Counted from the first letter of the stretch, positions 1 to 9,627 are shown. The stretch is 64,000 nucleotides of DNA from Paraspadella gotoi (GCA_051294375.1 CM119265.1:19643642-19707641), one strand, 5' to 3'. Numbers and translations are program-made. Notes: generated by a model not told the origin, from the sequence alone.

Positions 1-718
1 TTTTAATATTCAAAATATTGCGCCAATTTTTCTAACACAAAACGATATAGAAAAAAAACTAAATTAAAATCTAAATGATAACCTCTTTCCTAATGCGCAG
101 TTATTCAAAGCCCTTTGGAGAATAATAAAGACCCTTAAGTTCATAATGCTCTGAAAAGTGTGAATTATTGATTCTAGTTCCGCTCGGAACAGTTTTTAAA
201 TATGTAGAAGACGAAATGTGAAATTTAAAGGATGTATCCGGCGCGATCCTTTCGCAGTCATATTCTCTGACATCGACGTCGTCATAACAAAAACTCATTA
301 TTTTTCACGCACGTGTTTTTGGGAAATCTAGTGTCTCAATTAGGTTTCAACGTCATCGTCCTAGTTTTTGATGGTTACCTCCATAAAAGTTCTTCGCGTT
401 CAGTTTTTCGGCAATTTTCGGCAACAATGGCGTGTTTTTGACAATTTTGACTCCCTTCTCGTAGTAATATTGCACGAAATACACTATTAATGAAGAGTAA
501 CTTTTTAAAAGTTTTTTTCGTGCGGAGGCGTTCCCTTAATTCTCTTTTTCTTCGCATCTCGTCTGCTTTTCTTTCCTTCCTTATTTACGTATCTTCTCCT
601 CTTTTCCTTTTCTTTTCCCTTTTCTTTCTCCTTTCTTTCATTTTTCTTTTTCCCGTTTCCTTTCTCGCATTTATTTTTTCCCCTTTATTTTCATCTTTTC
701 TTTTCCTTCCCTTTTCTC
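1..718. repeat. Left copy of a 0.7-kb direct duplication
   Basis: This block matches 9628-10372 in the same orientation, about 9.63 kb apart, and may continue beyond the window edge. Both copies carry the same order of landmarks: an AT-rich start, a CACGCACGTG-like site, a GGCAATTTTCGGCAACAATG stretch, then a pyrimidine-rich end. Similarity fades near 718, where this copy turns to GC-rich sequence and the other stays pyrimidine-rich. Differences are mostly single-base insertions or deletions with a few substitutions. It may be a true segmental duplication or an uncollapsed haplotype; sequence alone cannot decide. Confidence 0.85.
101..298 (-). CDS. Weak 65-codon open frame, unrecognised
   Basis: This frame starts with ATG on the minus strand and ends in TAA. 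The predicted peptide begins MSFCYDDVDVREYDCERIAP and has no signal peptide, membrane segment or motif I recognise. Composition is not simple-repeat-like, which is unusual here. The equivalent part of the second copy (9692-9952) is shifted by single-base indels, so either the frame is not under selection or the second copy has sequence errors. It could be an exon fragment, but no convincing splice sites were identified. Treat as a candidate only. Confidence 0.15.
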   Translation of the reverse strand: MSFCYDDVDVREYDCERIAPDTSFKFHISSSTYLKTVPSGTRINNSHFSEHYELKGLYYSPKGFE

Positions 719-720
719 TC
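480..720. repeat. Pyrimidine-rich tract
   Basis: The plus strand is almost purely T and C here, built from imperfect TTTC, CTTTT and TTCC units. Its counterpart in the second duplicate (10190-10640) is longer. The phenylalanine/leucine/serine-rich translations across it are products of the composition, not evidence of a protein. Confidence 0.7.
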
Positions 721-1128
721 GTCTCCGTCATCGGGTCTTCGCCCGTCACGTTTCCTTTCGTCCGCCCCCGCAATTTCGGGCGGCGTTTGCGAGGCGCCAT
801 CTTTCCGAATTTTTTTTATCGGAAAAGACGCGTGGGGATTTTAGGATAATTCGCCGGAAATTTTATTTCTTGTTTCCGTTTATCTTTTCATAGTTTAGTT
901 TTTTATTGAAATCCAATCGATGGAAGACGCCGAAAAGTGAAGATGTGCAACCAACAAATCCGAAACTAAGAATACGATCACAACAACAACAACAACGAAG
1001 ACTGGGCCGGGACGAAATTAAGACGAAGTCGTAAATTTTTCTGTGAGTTTATGGGTTTCGGATTTGGGAGGGCGAAAAAAGAGAGGGGTCCGTTGATTTT
1101 GGTCAAAACAAACACTTAGTAGAAAAGG

Positions 1129-1129
1129 A

Positions 1130-1161
<32 letters not shown>

Positions 1162-1184
1162 AGAGAAGAGAGAGAGAGAGAGAG

Positions 1185-1226
<42 letters not shown>
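1129..1226. repeat. (GA)n microsatellite
   Basis: Nearly pure GA repeat, interrupted by a few AAG and TAGA steps, about 98 bp long. Confidence 0.95.
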
Positions 1227-1231
<5 letters not shown>

Positions 1232-1293
1232 TGGCTGTATTCATAACCAATCGCGTGATATGGAGCTTTGTCAAGTATGACGCCGTCCAATAA

Positions 1294-1337
1294 GGCGCAG
1301 TTTGAACTTGCTATAAGGGGACAGTTTCAACTGCGCC
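1294..1337. repeat. Short inverted repeat (15-bp arms)
   Basis: Left arm GGCGCAGTTTGAACT (1294-1308) and right arm AGTTTCAACTGCGCC (1323-1337) are near-perfect reverse complements around a 14-base loop. A related palindrome, CAGTTTAAACTG, lies at 2551-2562 next to another CTGCG motif. This may be a remnant of a small inverted-repeat element; there is no evidence for a function. Confidence 0.5.
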
Positions 1338-1375
1338 CTCTTTCTGTTCACGAAAACTGTTTTTTTTTCCCTCAG

Positions 1376-1495
1376 TTTTGGGGAATCCCCACCACTATTT
1401 TTTACGGGGATTACTGTTTGAAGCCTTCTGCCTTATCCACGGCGGGGAATCCCCCACTATTTTTGAATGGGATTGACGTTTAAAGCCCTATCCCG
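1376..1495. repeat. Degenerate tandem duplication, two units
   Basis: A unit beginning GGGGAATCCCC, followed by CACTATTTTT, a GGGATT step and then GTTT-AAGCC, occurs at about 1379 and again at about 1444. The two units are clearly similar but diverged. Confidence 0.5.
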
Positions 1496-1630
1496 CCCTG
1501 ATTTCATCATGGGCAGTCCTTCTTTATAAAAATATTTAACTGAAAACATAAGAAACCTTAACAATCCTAAATTTAAAAATAAATAATTTATTTGCATTTA
1601 GATTCATTCCTAAACCCTCTATTTTATATT

Positions 1631-1676
1631 CTCTCTCTCTCTCGGTCTACCTCTCTCTTTTTATTTTTTCTATTCT

Positions 1677-1721
<45 letters not shown>

Positions 1722-2133
1722 TTCAATCTGTATCTCTCTCTTTTTCTCACTCTATTTCTTTTTTTTCTATTTTTATCTCTATCTCTCTCTCTTTTTCACT
1801 TTATTTCTTTTTTTTTCTATTTTTTATCTCTCTCTCACTTTCTCACTTTGTCTCTCTTTCTACCTCTCTCTCTTTTTTTATTTTCATATTATCTCTCTCT
1901 CTCTGTCTCTGTCTCTCTTTCTCTCTGTCTCTCTCTCTCTATCTTCTCTCTCTTTCCTCTCTCTTTGTATCTCTATCTCTTTTTCAATCTATTTCTTTTT
2001 TTTTTCTATTTTTTATCTCTCTCTCACTTTCTTTCTCTCTTTTTGTCTACCTCTCTCTCTTTCTTTTTTATTTTCATATATATATATATATATATAATAT
2101 TATATATATCTCTCTGTCTGTCTCTCTTTCTCA
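1631..2133. repeat. CT-rich low-complexity block with (TA)n
   Basis: Half a kilobase of imperfect CT repeat interspersed with T-runs and TATTTTTTATCTC-like units, with a pure CT core near 1681-1713 and an alternating TA run near 2078-2110. Long Ser/Leu/Phe open frames here are repeat translations. The TATTTCTTTTTTTTTCTATT-like motif recurs at least three times, so part of the block is a degenerate higher-order repeat. Confidence 0.85.
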
Positions 2134-2139
2134 TGGGTA

Positions 2140-3028
2140 TTGGAGCGTAGTGAAAGTTACATGCAAAAATTATAAATGTCACTTATGAACAACATACTAT
2201 CAGTGAACATTAATTTGTGAAAAAAAATCATTTTATGCTCTTCAATTTTCGCAGTAGGCTATATTTATATATAGTACTATCCTTATAAAACCAAGAAATT
2301 TCAAAATAGGCTTTTCAACTTAAACCCATTTTCACTCGCACAATTCTATTGAAACTTCATATCCAGCTCAATCACACACAAAGAACGTTTGAGAGAGAGA
2401 GATAGAGAGAGAGAGAGAGTGGGCCATTTCTCGTCCCCGTCATGAATTGGGGCGGGGATTTGCCGGGAATGATATCCCCAGTGAAGACCGCCGCAGGGCG
2501 TAGTTGCGGTGAACTTATAGTTCTCTTCCCCGAAACTGCGCGAAGTTTAACAGTTTAAACTGCGAGGATATGGCCCGCGTAATATCTCAGCTTTGTTTCT
2601 GTCTTCCGAGCCTTTAACTCTTTAACTCGCATTTACTCAACCTCACAAAACAATCTAAATTCACGTTTTCTTTGACCTCAACTTTTTTCTCCGTTCACCT
2701 CCTCAAATTACAATCACGCCCCTTCACTTCCTTTTCCTCCTTCTCTCCAACTTCTTCAAAAATTTCCCACCTCCGCATCGCCACCTGCTAGCGACACCTG
2801 CCAGCGACACCTGTCTTGATTAGCCTTTGACGTCCGGCGACATTGAGCGACATCTCCACCTCCGGGCGCTGCTATTTCCGGCACCAAGTCTTCGCCCCCC
2901 CTACTGCCTCACTCCAATCGCTGCCGTGATAAATTTCCCCGCCCGGCACCGTGATACTCTTGCCCGCTCTTCGATGCGTTTCCCCTGTCCCTTCGCCACC
3001 CTTAAAACTTTGATCATCACATCCCCAA

Positions 3029-3029
<1 letters not shown>
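2140..3029. other. Spacer without a recognisable gene
   Basis: AT-rich sequence to about 2390, a short (GA)n run (2391-2419), then mixed sequence becoming C-rich from about 2680. A small local repeat, GCGACACCTG, occurs twice near 2791-2811. I see no conserved frame, tRNA or transposon end. Confidence 0.5.
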
Positions 3030-3093
<64 letters not shown>

Positions 3094-3124
3094 TCTCTCT
3101 CTCTTCTCTCTCTCTCTCTCTCTC
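3030..3124. repeat. (CT)n microsatellite
   Basis: About 95 bp of almost uninterrupted CT repeat. Confidence 0.95.
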
Positions 3125-3292
3125 GTCACTCTACACCACTTAACCGCTTCCTCACTCCTCTTTCACGGCACTCAGCGTCAACACCGCCATATTCCTGTGG
3201 ACGCCTCCACTCCGCCACGCGAATCTCGACGCAATAATCAGAACGCGAGACGAGAGGAGACGATTTTCCGGTGGCCGTTGACGCCGTCATCT

Positions 3293-3352
3293 GGTGGCTC
3301 CATCGGCTAAGACGGACTGGCGACGGATGAATAGGTCCGGGGTTCGTTACTA
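3293..3352 (+). other. Possible tRNA-like (pol III A/B box) relic
   Basis: TGGCTCCATCGGCTAAGACGG resembles a tRNA A box, and GGGGTTCGTTAC about 45 bases later loosely resembles a B box. The B box lacks the usual GGTTCGAATCC ending, and I could not fold a full cloverleaf by eye. It might be the head of a degenerate tRNA-derived SINE, because it sits immediately before the hairpin element at 3369-3593. Support is weak. Confidence 0.2.
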
Positions 3353-3368
3353 ACAGAAACATGAACTA

Positions 3369-3593
3369 CAATTTTAAACTAATATTGGTGATTAACATCG
3401 TTTTATGAGGAAAACGCATATTTTTTTTATTTGAGCACTTGAGCACTTCGCAAATGAATTATGGTGAAGTGATGTTAACCGAAACATATTGCTCAAATAA
3501 AAATAATATGCGTTTTCCTCATAAACCGATGTTAATCACCAATATTATGTACTCATACCGCATATACGATGACTCTCAAGCAATTTTAAACTA
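3369..3593. mobile_element. Foldback (MITE-like) hairpin element with flanking direct repeats
   Basis: Left arm 3380-3437 and right arm 3490-3547 are almost perfect reverse complements of about 58 bases; the left arm begins TAATATTGGTGATTAACATC. The 52-base loop holds a second small stem, CACTTC...GAAGTG. The sequence CAATTTTAAACTA occurs at 3369-3381 and again at 3581-3593, a 13-base direct repeat that could be a target-site duplication, although 33 bases of non-palindromic sequence separate the right arm from its repeat and the left repeat overlaps the arm by two bases. No coding capacity. Family unknown. Confidence 0.55.
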
Positions 3594-3599
3594 GGAATG

Positions 3600-3701
3600 A
3601 GATTGAAAAGCGCAATGATTGTAACCGGGGCGAAAAATACAAGAANNNNNNNNNNAGATTGAAAAGCGCAAAGATTGTAACCGGAGCGAAAAATACAAGA
3701 A
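3600..3701. repeat. 46-bp duplication across a 10-N gap
   Basis: The 46 bases ending at 3645 and the 46 bases starting at 3656 are the same apart from two substitutions, and the N run (3646-3655) lies exactly between them. This is what unmerged overlapping contig ends look like. A real tandem duplication is the alternative. Confidence 0.85.
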
Positions 3702-3711
3702 CCACAAGTCA

Positions 3712-3717
<6 letters not shown>

Positions 3718-3748
<31 letters not shown>

Positions 3749-3767
3749 CCACAACAACAACAACAAT
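3718..3767. repeat. (CAA)n microsatellite
   Basis: About 50 bp of CAA repeat with one CCA interruption. Confidence 0.95.
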
Positions 3768-3810
3768 AACCACCGGGTCTCAAAGGCCATTGACGACCGG
3801 CAAAGACGAC

Positions 3811-3888
3811 AACGACAACGACCCTCAGCGACAACCAGAAAAATNNNNNNNNNNAACGACAACGACCCTCTGCGACAACCAGAAAAAT
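3811..3888. repeat. 34-bp duplication across a 10-N gap
   Basis: AACGACAACGACCCTC begins both flanks. The left copy (3811-3844) and right copy (3855-3888) differ at one base, and the N run 3845-3854 sits exactly between them. As at 3600-3701, this suggests overlapping contig ends placed in tandem. Confidence 0.85.
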
Positions 3889-4574
3889 CACAAAGGCGAC
3901 GGAATTTCCTCTCTTCCTCTTTCCCAAATCCCAACGGTCGAGACGTCGCATCCAATTCCGGATTTTCCCCTTCTGATTTTTCCGGCTTCTGTCAGTCGCC
4001 GACATCCCTTCCGCCGGAAACGTGACCAGCCTTTCCGGGGGAACGATGTGTGACGCTTAGCGCGCCGTCGATCTTCGTTAGCGCGGGCGGCGTCGCGTCG
4101 CGCGCCCGCAATCTGGGACGTTGCATTGCACAGAGTCCGTTTCTCCGCAGTCGTCATTGCCGAACGAGCGCTGGGCCCGAGCGAGAAGACAAATTCGTTT
4201 CGCGCTTTTTCTAGACCGAAATGACCATCAGATACTAAAATATGCGAGAGATAGCCGGAGCCAATTCTCCGACGCCATCGTTCCTTTTCCTTCGACTTTT
4301 TGAATAATTTACTCGACCCAAATATGCAAATGAGATTAAACGACTTTGGGGAAACCGTGAGGGTCTCGGAAAGCCAATGAACCTCGTTCGCTGTCGTTCG
4401 TTAACGAATTTGCTGGACGTCTTCGGCGACGACGGTGACAAAGACGACGACGAGTATCAACGACGTCAACTTGACGATGGAAAAAGGAAATGGAAAAGGA
4501 TGACGACCTCAAAGACGTTGAAAGAACAAACGGCGATAATGAAAGACGAAGAACAACAACGACGACAGACAATC
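3889..4574. other. GC-mixed spacer, no gene identified
   Basis: Moderately GC-rich sequence with many CG dinucleotides. Short open frames exist in several phases, none with a recognisable domain, consistent codon pattern or convincing splice sites. A protein-coding exon cannot be excluded. Confidence 0.4.
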
Positions 4575-4579
4575 AGCAA

Positions 4580-4604
4580 CCGACGACGACGACGACGACG
4601 ACGA
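4580..4604. repeat. (GAC)n microsatellite
   Basis: Short run of eight GAC units inside a GAC-rich neighbourhood (4430-4605). Confidence 0.9.
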
Positions 4605-4772
4605 TTCGACCGAATTTCTTCGCGGAATCCAGACTCGAATCTGAGGAAGGAACTGATACGAGGGGAATGAGAAGATCTAAAAATAGAACGGAGGCTGAGA
4701 TTTTCGTTTCTGGTCGAAGCGAAGAAAGGAGAGACCTCGTCGAGGGAAAAGATAATTTTTTTTTCTTGGAGG

Positions 4773-4774
<2 letters not shown>

Positions 4775-4826
<52 letters not shown>
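4775..4826. repeat. (GA)n microsatellite
   Basis: Pure GA repeat of about 52 bp. Confidence 0.95.
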
Positions 4827-4829
<3 letters not shown>

Positions 4830-5092
4830 AGCGAATTGGAAGCGTGGGAGAGGAGCGGGCAGTTGGATGCGATAGAAAAGAAGCGGGCAGTTGAAAGCGG
4901 AAGGAGAGGAACGGGAAGTTGGAAGCGGAAGGAGAGAGTTTTGAATAAAATAGAAAAGTCCTAGGAGAGAAGCAGTTGACTCTTTCATCACAGCGAATAC
5001 AAACTGTCAAACATATGAAACGATTCCATTATTATTTCGATTAAACCATTTTGAATGTCGCAAATCTTAAACAGAGGGTTTTATATTATTAC

Positions 5093-5215
5093 TGTGGCAT
5101 GTGCCTGAGATAGCCACAACGTTAACCAGGTCACATGACAACAGCCGGGTCACAAGACTAAGATGTTGACATGAAGGATATATTTCCAGAGTGGCGACAT
5201 TGCAGGGAAAAGGGG
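5093..5215 (+). mobile_element. Possible LTR fragment with primer-binding-like site
   Basis: The segment begins TGTGGCATGTGCC and contains GCCACA as a short inverted partner; it leads into TGGCGACATTGCAGGGA at about 5192. A TGGCGAC start immediately after an LTR is reminiscent of gypsy-type primer-binding sites complementary to an arginine tRNA 3' end, but the match is imperfect and the base before it is not the usual CA. No second LTR or gag-pol frame follows. This is a suggestion, not an identification. Confidence 0.2.
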
Positions 5216-6197
5216 ATCCGAGATTCGAATTGTATTTAATTCAATTGATTGGTTTAATTTGATTGAGAGAATAATTCATGAGTTTTTGCACAGAGTTAAT
5301 GTATTGGCTACATTATTTATCGAGTAATAAAAATGAGTTAATATCATGAGTGTTCATGTATTAAGCAGGAAAAACCAGACTGATCAATCTCAGTCAAACA
5401 ATCAATAAAGTAAACAGTCAGTTGAATTTGAATAACAAAAGGTTTTGGATAGATGAGCCATCTTCAGTGGAACAGAGAAACAAAAGATTTCAGGTTTCAG
5501 TTTAGATTCAAGTGGCCACATTACCTTTCATTATACATATAGTTCAAACCAGGGCCCGATCAACATGAACATAGCATAAGACCTTAACAATCAACGGGCA
5601 CAAAGTTACCGACAAATTTGAGCGCCCAACTCTTGTAAACAAGGCGCGAACAACTACGAATGATGAGCGGAGTAAAGTCCGGATGTAAATGAGGAAAGCC
5701 TAATATTAAAGAGGGGCAGTAGTAAACCCCGGATATGCCAAGGGGCAGAAGCGAACCCGTATGTAAAAGGGGCGTCCATCCTTGGCGGGCGAAAAACATC
5801 GTCTCTCGTAAATCAGTCGCACGATTCTTCGCTCCTTTCGGTCCGAGAGGAGGAAGAAGAGAAAGAAAAAAAAATTGCCATAATTTTTCCCCGTCGCTTC
5901 TTTTCCTTTTTCTTTTTTCTATCTCTTCCTTTTTTTCATTTCTTCTCGTTTTATTTTCTCACTACTTCTCTACTTCCTCTTCTACTTCTTTTCATATATA
6001 TGCTACCTCTTTGATTTTCTAGTTCTTTGCCAATTTTTACTTTAATTTTTTAATTTTCTATTTCTATCATCAAAGATGAATGAAACCCGGAAACAGAGGA
6101 AATTTTGTTAACCTCGATTGAAATTTTCTCACTTACTTCTTTCGATTTCTTCTCCTTCTTCACAAACAAACCCAAATAATCTCGTTCTTTCCACTCC

Positions 6198-6198
<1 letters not shown>
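5216..6198. other. AT-rich spacer, then pyrimidine-rich tract
   Basis: Ordinary AT-rich DNA to about 5860, with no recognised gene, followed by T/C-rich sequence leading into the CT microsatellite. The frames at 5584-5799 (minus) and 5735-6022 (plus) show no family resemblance. Confidence 0.5.
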
Positions 6199-6228
<30 letters not shown>

Positions 6229-6253
6229 NNNNNNNNNNNNNNNNNNNNNNNNN

Positions 6254-6334
<81 letters not shown>

Positions 6335-6350
6335 CTCTCTTCTCTTCTCT
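6199..6350. repeat. (CT)n microsatellite with a 25-N gap
   Basis: CT repeat on both sides of a 25-base N run (6229-6253). The gap most likely hides more CT repeat of unknown length; 25 is a placeholder-like size also used at 27807, 54673 and 55110. Confidence 0.9.
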
Positions 6351-6486
6351 CAAAATCTCTTTTTTCCCTAACCTTTCCTCTTTCCTCTCCTCTCTGTCTA
6401 ACTTCGATCTCTTCTCCCTCGTCTCCTTTTCTCTTCCTTCTCTTCCTTCACTCTCCCGTAAATTAATCACCCTTTAAAACATTCAA

Positions 6487-6502
6487 GCTCTCTCTCTCCT
6501 CT

Positions 6503-6550
<48 letters not shown>
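6487..6550. repeat. (CT)n microsatellite at the edge of the tandem array
   Basis: CT repeat ending in CTCTAG directly before the first array unit. A much shorter CTCTCTAT remnant sits at the same place before the second unit (about 7505-7518). Confidence 0.9.
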
Positions 6551-8155
6551 AGCCATTCAATCAACCGAAAGCAGCTTGGCTTCTCTCCCTATCGTTGACT
6601 CTGCTGGTCACCAAACCTTTATAACTCACCTGGTCATCCAACATTTAAGCATAACTCAACCGTGTGCAATGAGCATTGAGCAATTCTGTTTATGAAATTG
6701 GTACAACCAAATATAAAAATATACATTCATTTAATAAATAAGCTATCTTGCCCCTGACTTTGGACAGGCTTTTGGTTTAAGGCCTCCATCACTCTTACAA
6801 GATAATGACATAGCAGGTCCCTGCAAGCTTTCAATCAAGACTCTCTCACAGTCTCGTTATTCACTCTCAGGAGTACCTGGCTTCCTATCAATGAAGTGGT
6901 ATAATATTTCAAAGAATGATTCAATTGTATGTAAAAGACCACTCCTTAAGTATTAGATCGGGGAATACTTATTACTCCGCACTAGCATCAAAATACAAGG
7001 AGCTGAATTTTATGAAATTGGTACAACCAATATAAAAATTATCCATTCATTTAATAAATAAGCTATCTTGCCCCTGACTTTGGACAGGCTTTGGTGGTTT
7101 AAGGCCTCCATTCACTCTTACAAAATAATGACATAGCAGGTCCCTGCAAGCTTTCAATCAAGACTCTCTCACATCTCGTTTATTCATCCCAGAGTACCTG
7201 CTTCCTATCAATAAGGGGTATAATATTTCAAAGAATGTTTCAATTGTATGAAAAGACCCACTCCTTAAGTATTAGATCGGGGAATACTTATTGTACTCCG
7301 CACTAGCATCAAAATACAAGGAGCTGAATTTTATGAAATTGGTACATTGGTATATTCGCGCCGGTCGTTTACTTCGTTGTAAATTTCTCTCTTAAAAATA
7401 AAAACAAATTCGTTGTAAGTTAACAAAATAAACATTTTTCGCTTAATTATAACAAGAGAAAATTAATTAATTGTTAGTAAATTGTAATACAACTGATCCA
7501 AAGCATCTCTCTCTATCTAGCCATTCATCAACCGAAAGCAGCTTGGCTTCTCTCCCTATCGTTGACTCTGCTGGTCACCAAACCTTTATAACTCACGTGG
7601 TCATCCAACATTTAAGCATAACTCAACCCGTGTGCAATGAGCATTGAGCAATTCTGTTTATGAAATTGGTACAACCAATATAAAAATTATCCATTCATTT
7701 AATAAATAAGCTATCTTGCCCCTGACTTTGGACAGGCTTTGGTGGTTTAAGGCCTCCATCACTCTTACAAGATAATGACATAGCAGGTCCCTGCAAGCTT
7801 TCAATCAAGACTCTCTCACAGTCTCGTTTATTCACTCCCAGAGTACCTGGCTTCCCTATCAATGAAGTGGTATAATATTTCAAAGAATGTTTCAATTGTA
7901 TGAAAAGACCACTCCCTTAAGTATTAGATCGGGGAATACTTATTGTACTCCGCACTAGCATCAAAATACAAGGAGCTGAATTTTATGAAATTGGTACATT
8001 GGTATATTCGCGCCGGTCGTTTACTTCGTTGTAAATTTCTCTCTTAAAAATAAAAACAAATTCGTTGTAAGTTAACAAAATAAACATTTTCGCTTAATTA
8101 TAACAAGAAAATTAAATTAAATTGTTAGTAAATTGTAATACAACTGATCCAAAGC
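6551..8155. repeat. Tandem array of a composite repeat (X-U-U-Y-X-U-Y)
   Basis: Three sub-blocks repeat in order. X is 6551-6691 and 7519-7659. U, about 320 bp starting ATGAAATTGGTACAACC, is 6692-7011, 7012-7332 and 7660-7984. Y, which contains CGCGCCGGTCGTTTACTTCG, is 7333-7504 and 7985-8155. Each U is followed by another ATGAAATTGGTACA. A further U copy is at 20821-21117. Copies differ by small indels and few substitutions, so the array is young or partly artefactual. There are no terminal inverted repeats. No transposase is encoded. Confidence 0.9.
7695..7895 (-). CDS. Short open frame inside repeat U, unrecognised
   Basis: Reading the minus strand, U is open for roughly 70 codons ending TGA; the region includes RDCERVLIESLQGPAMSLSC and SDGGLKPPKPVQSQ. 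The first codon of the reported frame is TTG, and the only ATG is internal (about 23 codons from the stop), so as a stand-alone gene it is doubtful. The copy at 20.8 kb keeps the SLSCKSDGGLKPPKPVQSQ peptide with nearby substitutions, while the copies at 6.7 and 7.0 kb carry shifting indels. It could be an exon captured in a repeat or the tail of a transposon protein. No family recognised. Confidence 0.2.
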   Translation of the reverse strand: MKHSLKYYTTSLIGKPGTLGVNKRDCERVLIESLQGPAMSLSCKSDGGLKPPKPVQSQGQDSLFIK

Positions 8156-8225
8156 TTGACGAACTTACCTCAAAGTCGTGAATCCTAATATATATTGTTT
8201 TCAAGTATGACACTAGAAAGGTATC

Positions 8226-8434
8226 NNNNNNNNNNNNNNNNNNNNNNNNNNNNNNNNNNNNNNNNNNNNNNNNNNNNNNNNNNNNNNNNNNNNNNNNNNN
8301 NNNNNNNNNNNNNNNNNNNNNNNNNNNNNNNNNNNNNNNNNNNNNNNNNNNNNNNNNNNNNNNNNNNNNNNNNNNNNNNNNNNNNNNNNNNNNNNNNNNN
8401 NNNNNNNNNNNNNNNNNNNNNNNNNNNNNNNNNN
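8226..8434. other. Assembly gap (209 N)
   Basis: Unknown sequence. The left flank is AT-rich spacer just beyond the tandem array and the right flank is GC-mixed. Confidence 0.99.
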
Positions 8435-8733
8435 TCGTCCATGCTTTCTCGGTGGTCCTCGGTTGTCATCGACGCCACTCGAAACTCGTTGCTTATTTGT
8501 TTGTTCCCTGTCTTTTCGCTAGATGTCGCAACCACGTCGCTGTAGCTGTTTTAGATGGCGTCGCAAAGTCGAACTGATTCTTTTCTCACGTCACTGTGAC
8601 TTGTTTTCTCTTTGAGCTGGAACATTGCGATTGAAGAAAAAAAACATGGCTGCCACAATCGGGTAAAATTTGAGTGGGCATCATGTATTGGTTTTTATTT
8701 TCCCGCCCCAACAAGTTTTTCCATCTTAACAGC

Positions 8734-8738
<5 letters not shown>

Positions 8739-8783
<45 letters not shown>
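8739..8783. repeat. (TC)n microsatellite
   Basis: Pure TC repeat, about 45 bp. Confidence 0.95.
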
Positions 8784-8786
<3 letters not shown>

Positions 8787-8944
8787 CCCCCTCATTTCCG
8801 CTTTTCGTGATGGAGAATAAATTAAACCGTAAAAGGGACAGAAAATCTCTGCTTCCGTGAAAAACGACGTCATTAATTGAGTGAAATAATTCGGAGGCGG
8901 GATCAGAGAGACAGGGACGGGGACAAAGAGAGGAAATGGATCCT

Positions 8945-9566
8945 CGAAAACGGAGGAAAAAGAAAAGCGGAAATCGAACGGAGGAAAAAGAAAAGAAAAG
9001 CGGAGATCGAATGGAGGAAAAAAAAAGTGGAGAATCGAACGGGAGGAAAAAAGAAAAAAGAAAAGGCGGAGATCGAATGCGAGGAAAAAGAAAAGCGGAA
9101 GATCGGAACGGCGGAAAAAAGAAAAGCGGAGATACGACGGAGGAAAAAGAAAAGCGGAGATCGAACGGAGGAAAAAGAAATGAAAACTGGAGATCGAATG
9201 GAGGAAATAAGAAAAGTGGAGATCGAACGGAGGAAAAATAAATGAAAAGCGGAGATCGAATGAAGAAAAAAAAAGGAAAGCGGAGATCAAATGGAAGAAA
9301 AAAGAAAAGCGGAGATCAAACGGAGGAAAAAGAAAAGAAAAGCGGAGATCGAATAGAGGAAAAAGAAAAGAAAAGTGGAGATCGAATAGAGGATTAAAAA
9401 ATGAAAAGAGAAGATCAAACAAAGGAAAAAGAAAAGAAAAGCGGACATCAAATGGAGGAAAAAGAAAAGAGGAGATCAAACTGAGGAAAAAGAAAAGAAA
9501 TGCGGAGATCGAATGGAGGATAAAGAAAAGAAAAGAAAAGATCGAACGGAGGAAAAAGAAAAAATT
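8945..9566. repeat. Purine-rich minisatellite, about 28-bp unit
   Basis: Roughly twenty degenerate copies of a unit combining GGAGGAAAAAGAAAAGCGGA and GATCGAAC. Unit length varies with the number of A and GAAAA steps (about 24-36 bp). In one plus-strand frame it reads as repeats of KSGDRTEEKE; on the minus strand as FSFLFPPFDLR. A 297-codon minus-strand frame (8586-9479) is just this repeat and should not be annotated as a gene. Almost all purine on the plus strand. Confidence 0.9.
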
Positions 9567-9627
9567 GAGATAATCGATAAAAAATTTTTTAAATAAATTT
9601 CTAGATTCTCAAAAAAAAAACCAAGAT

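Noticed and set aside
1592-2188. 198-codon Ser/Leu/Phe-rich frame
   Set aside because: Pure translation of CT-rich low-complexity DNA; similar frames appear at every CT array on both strands.
8586-9479. 297-codon minus-strand frame, longest in the window
   Set aside because: It is the polypurine minisatellite read backwards; no non-repeat domain and no constraint visible.
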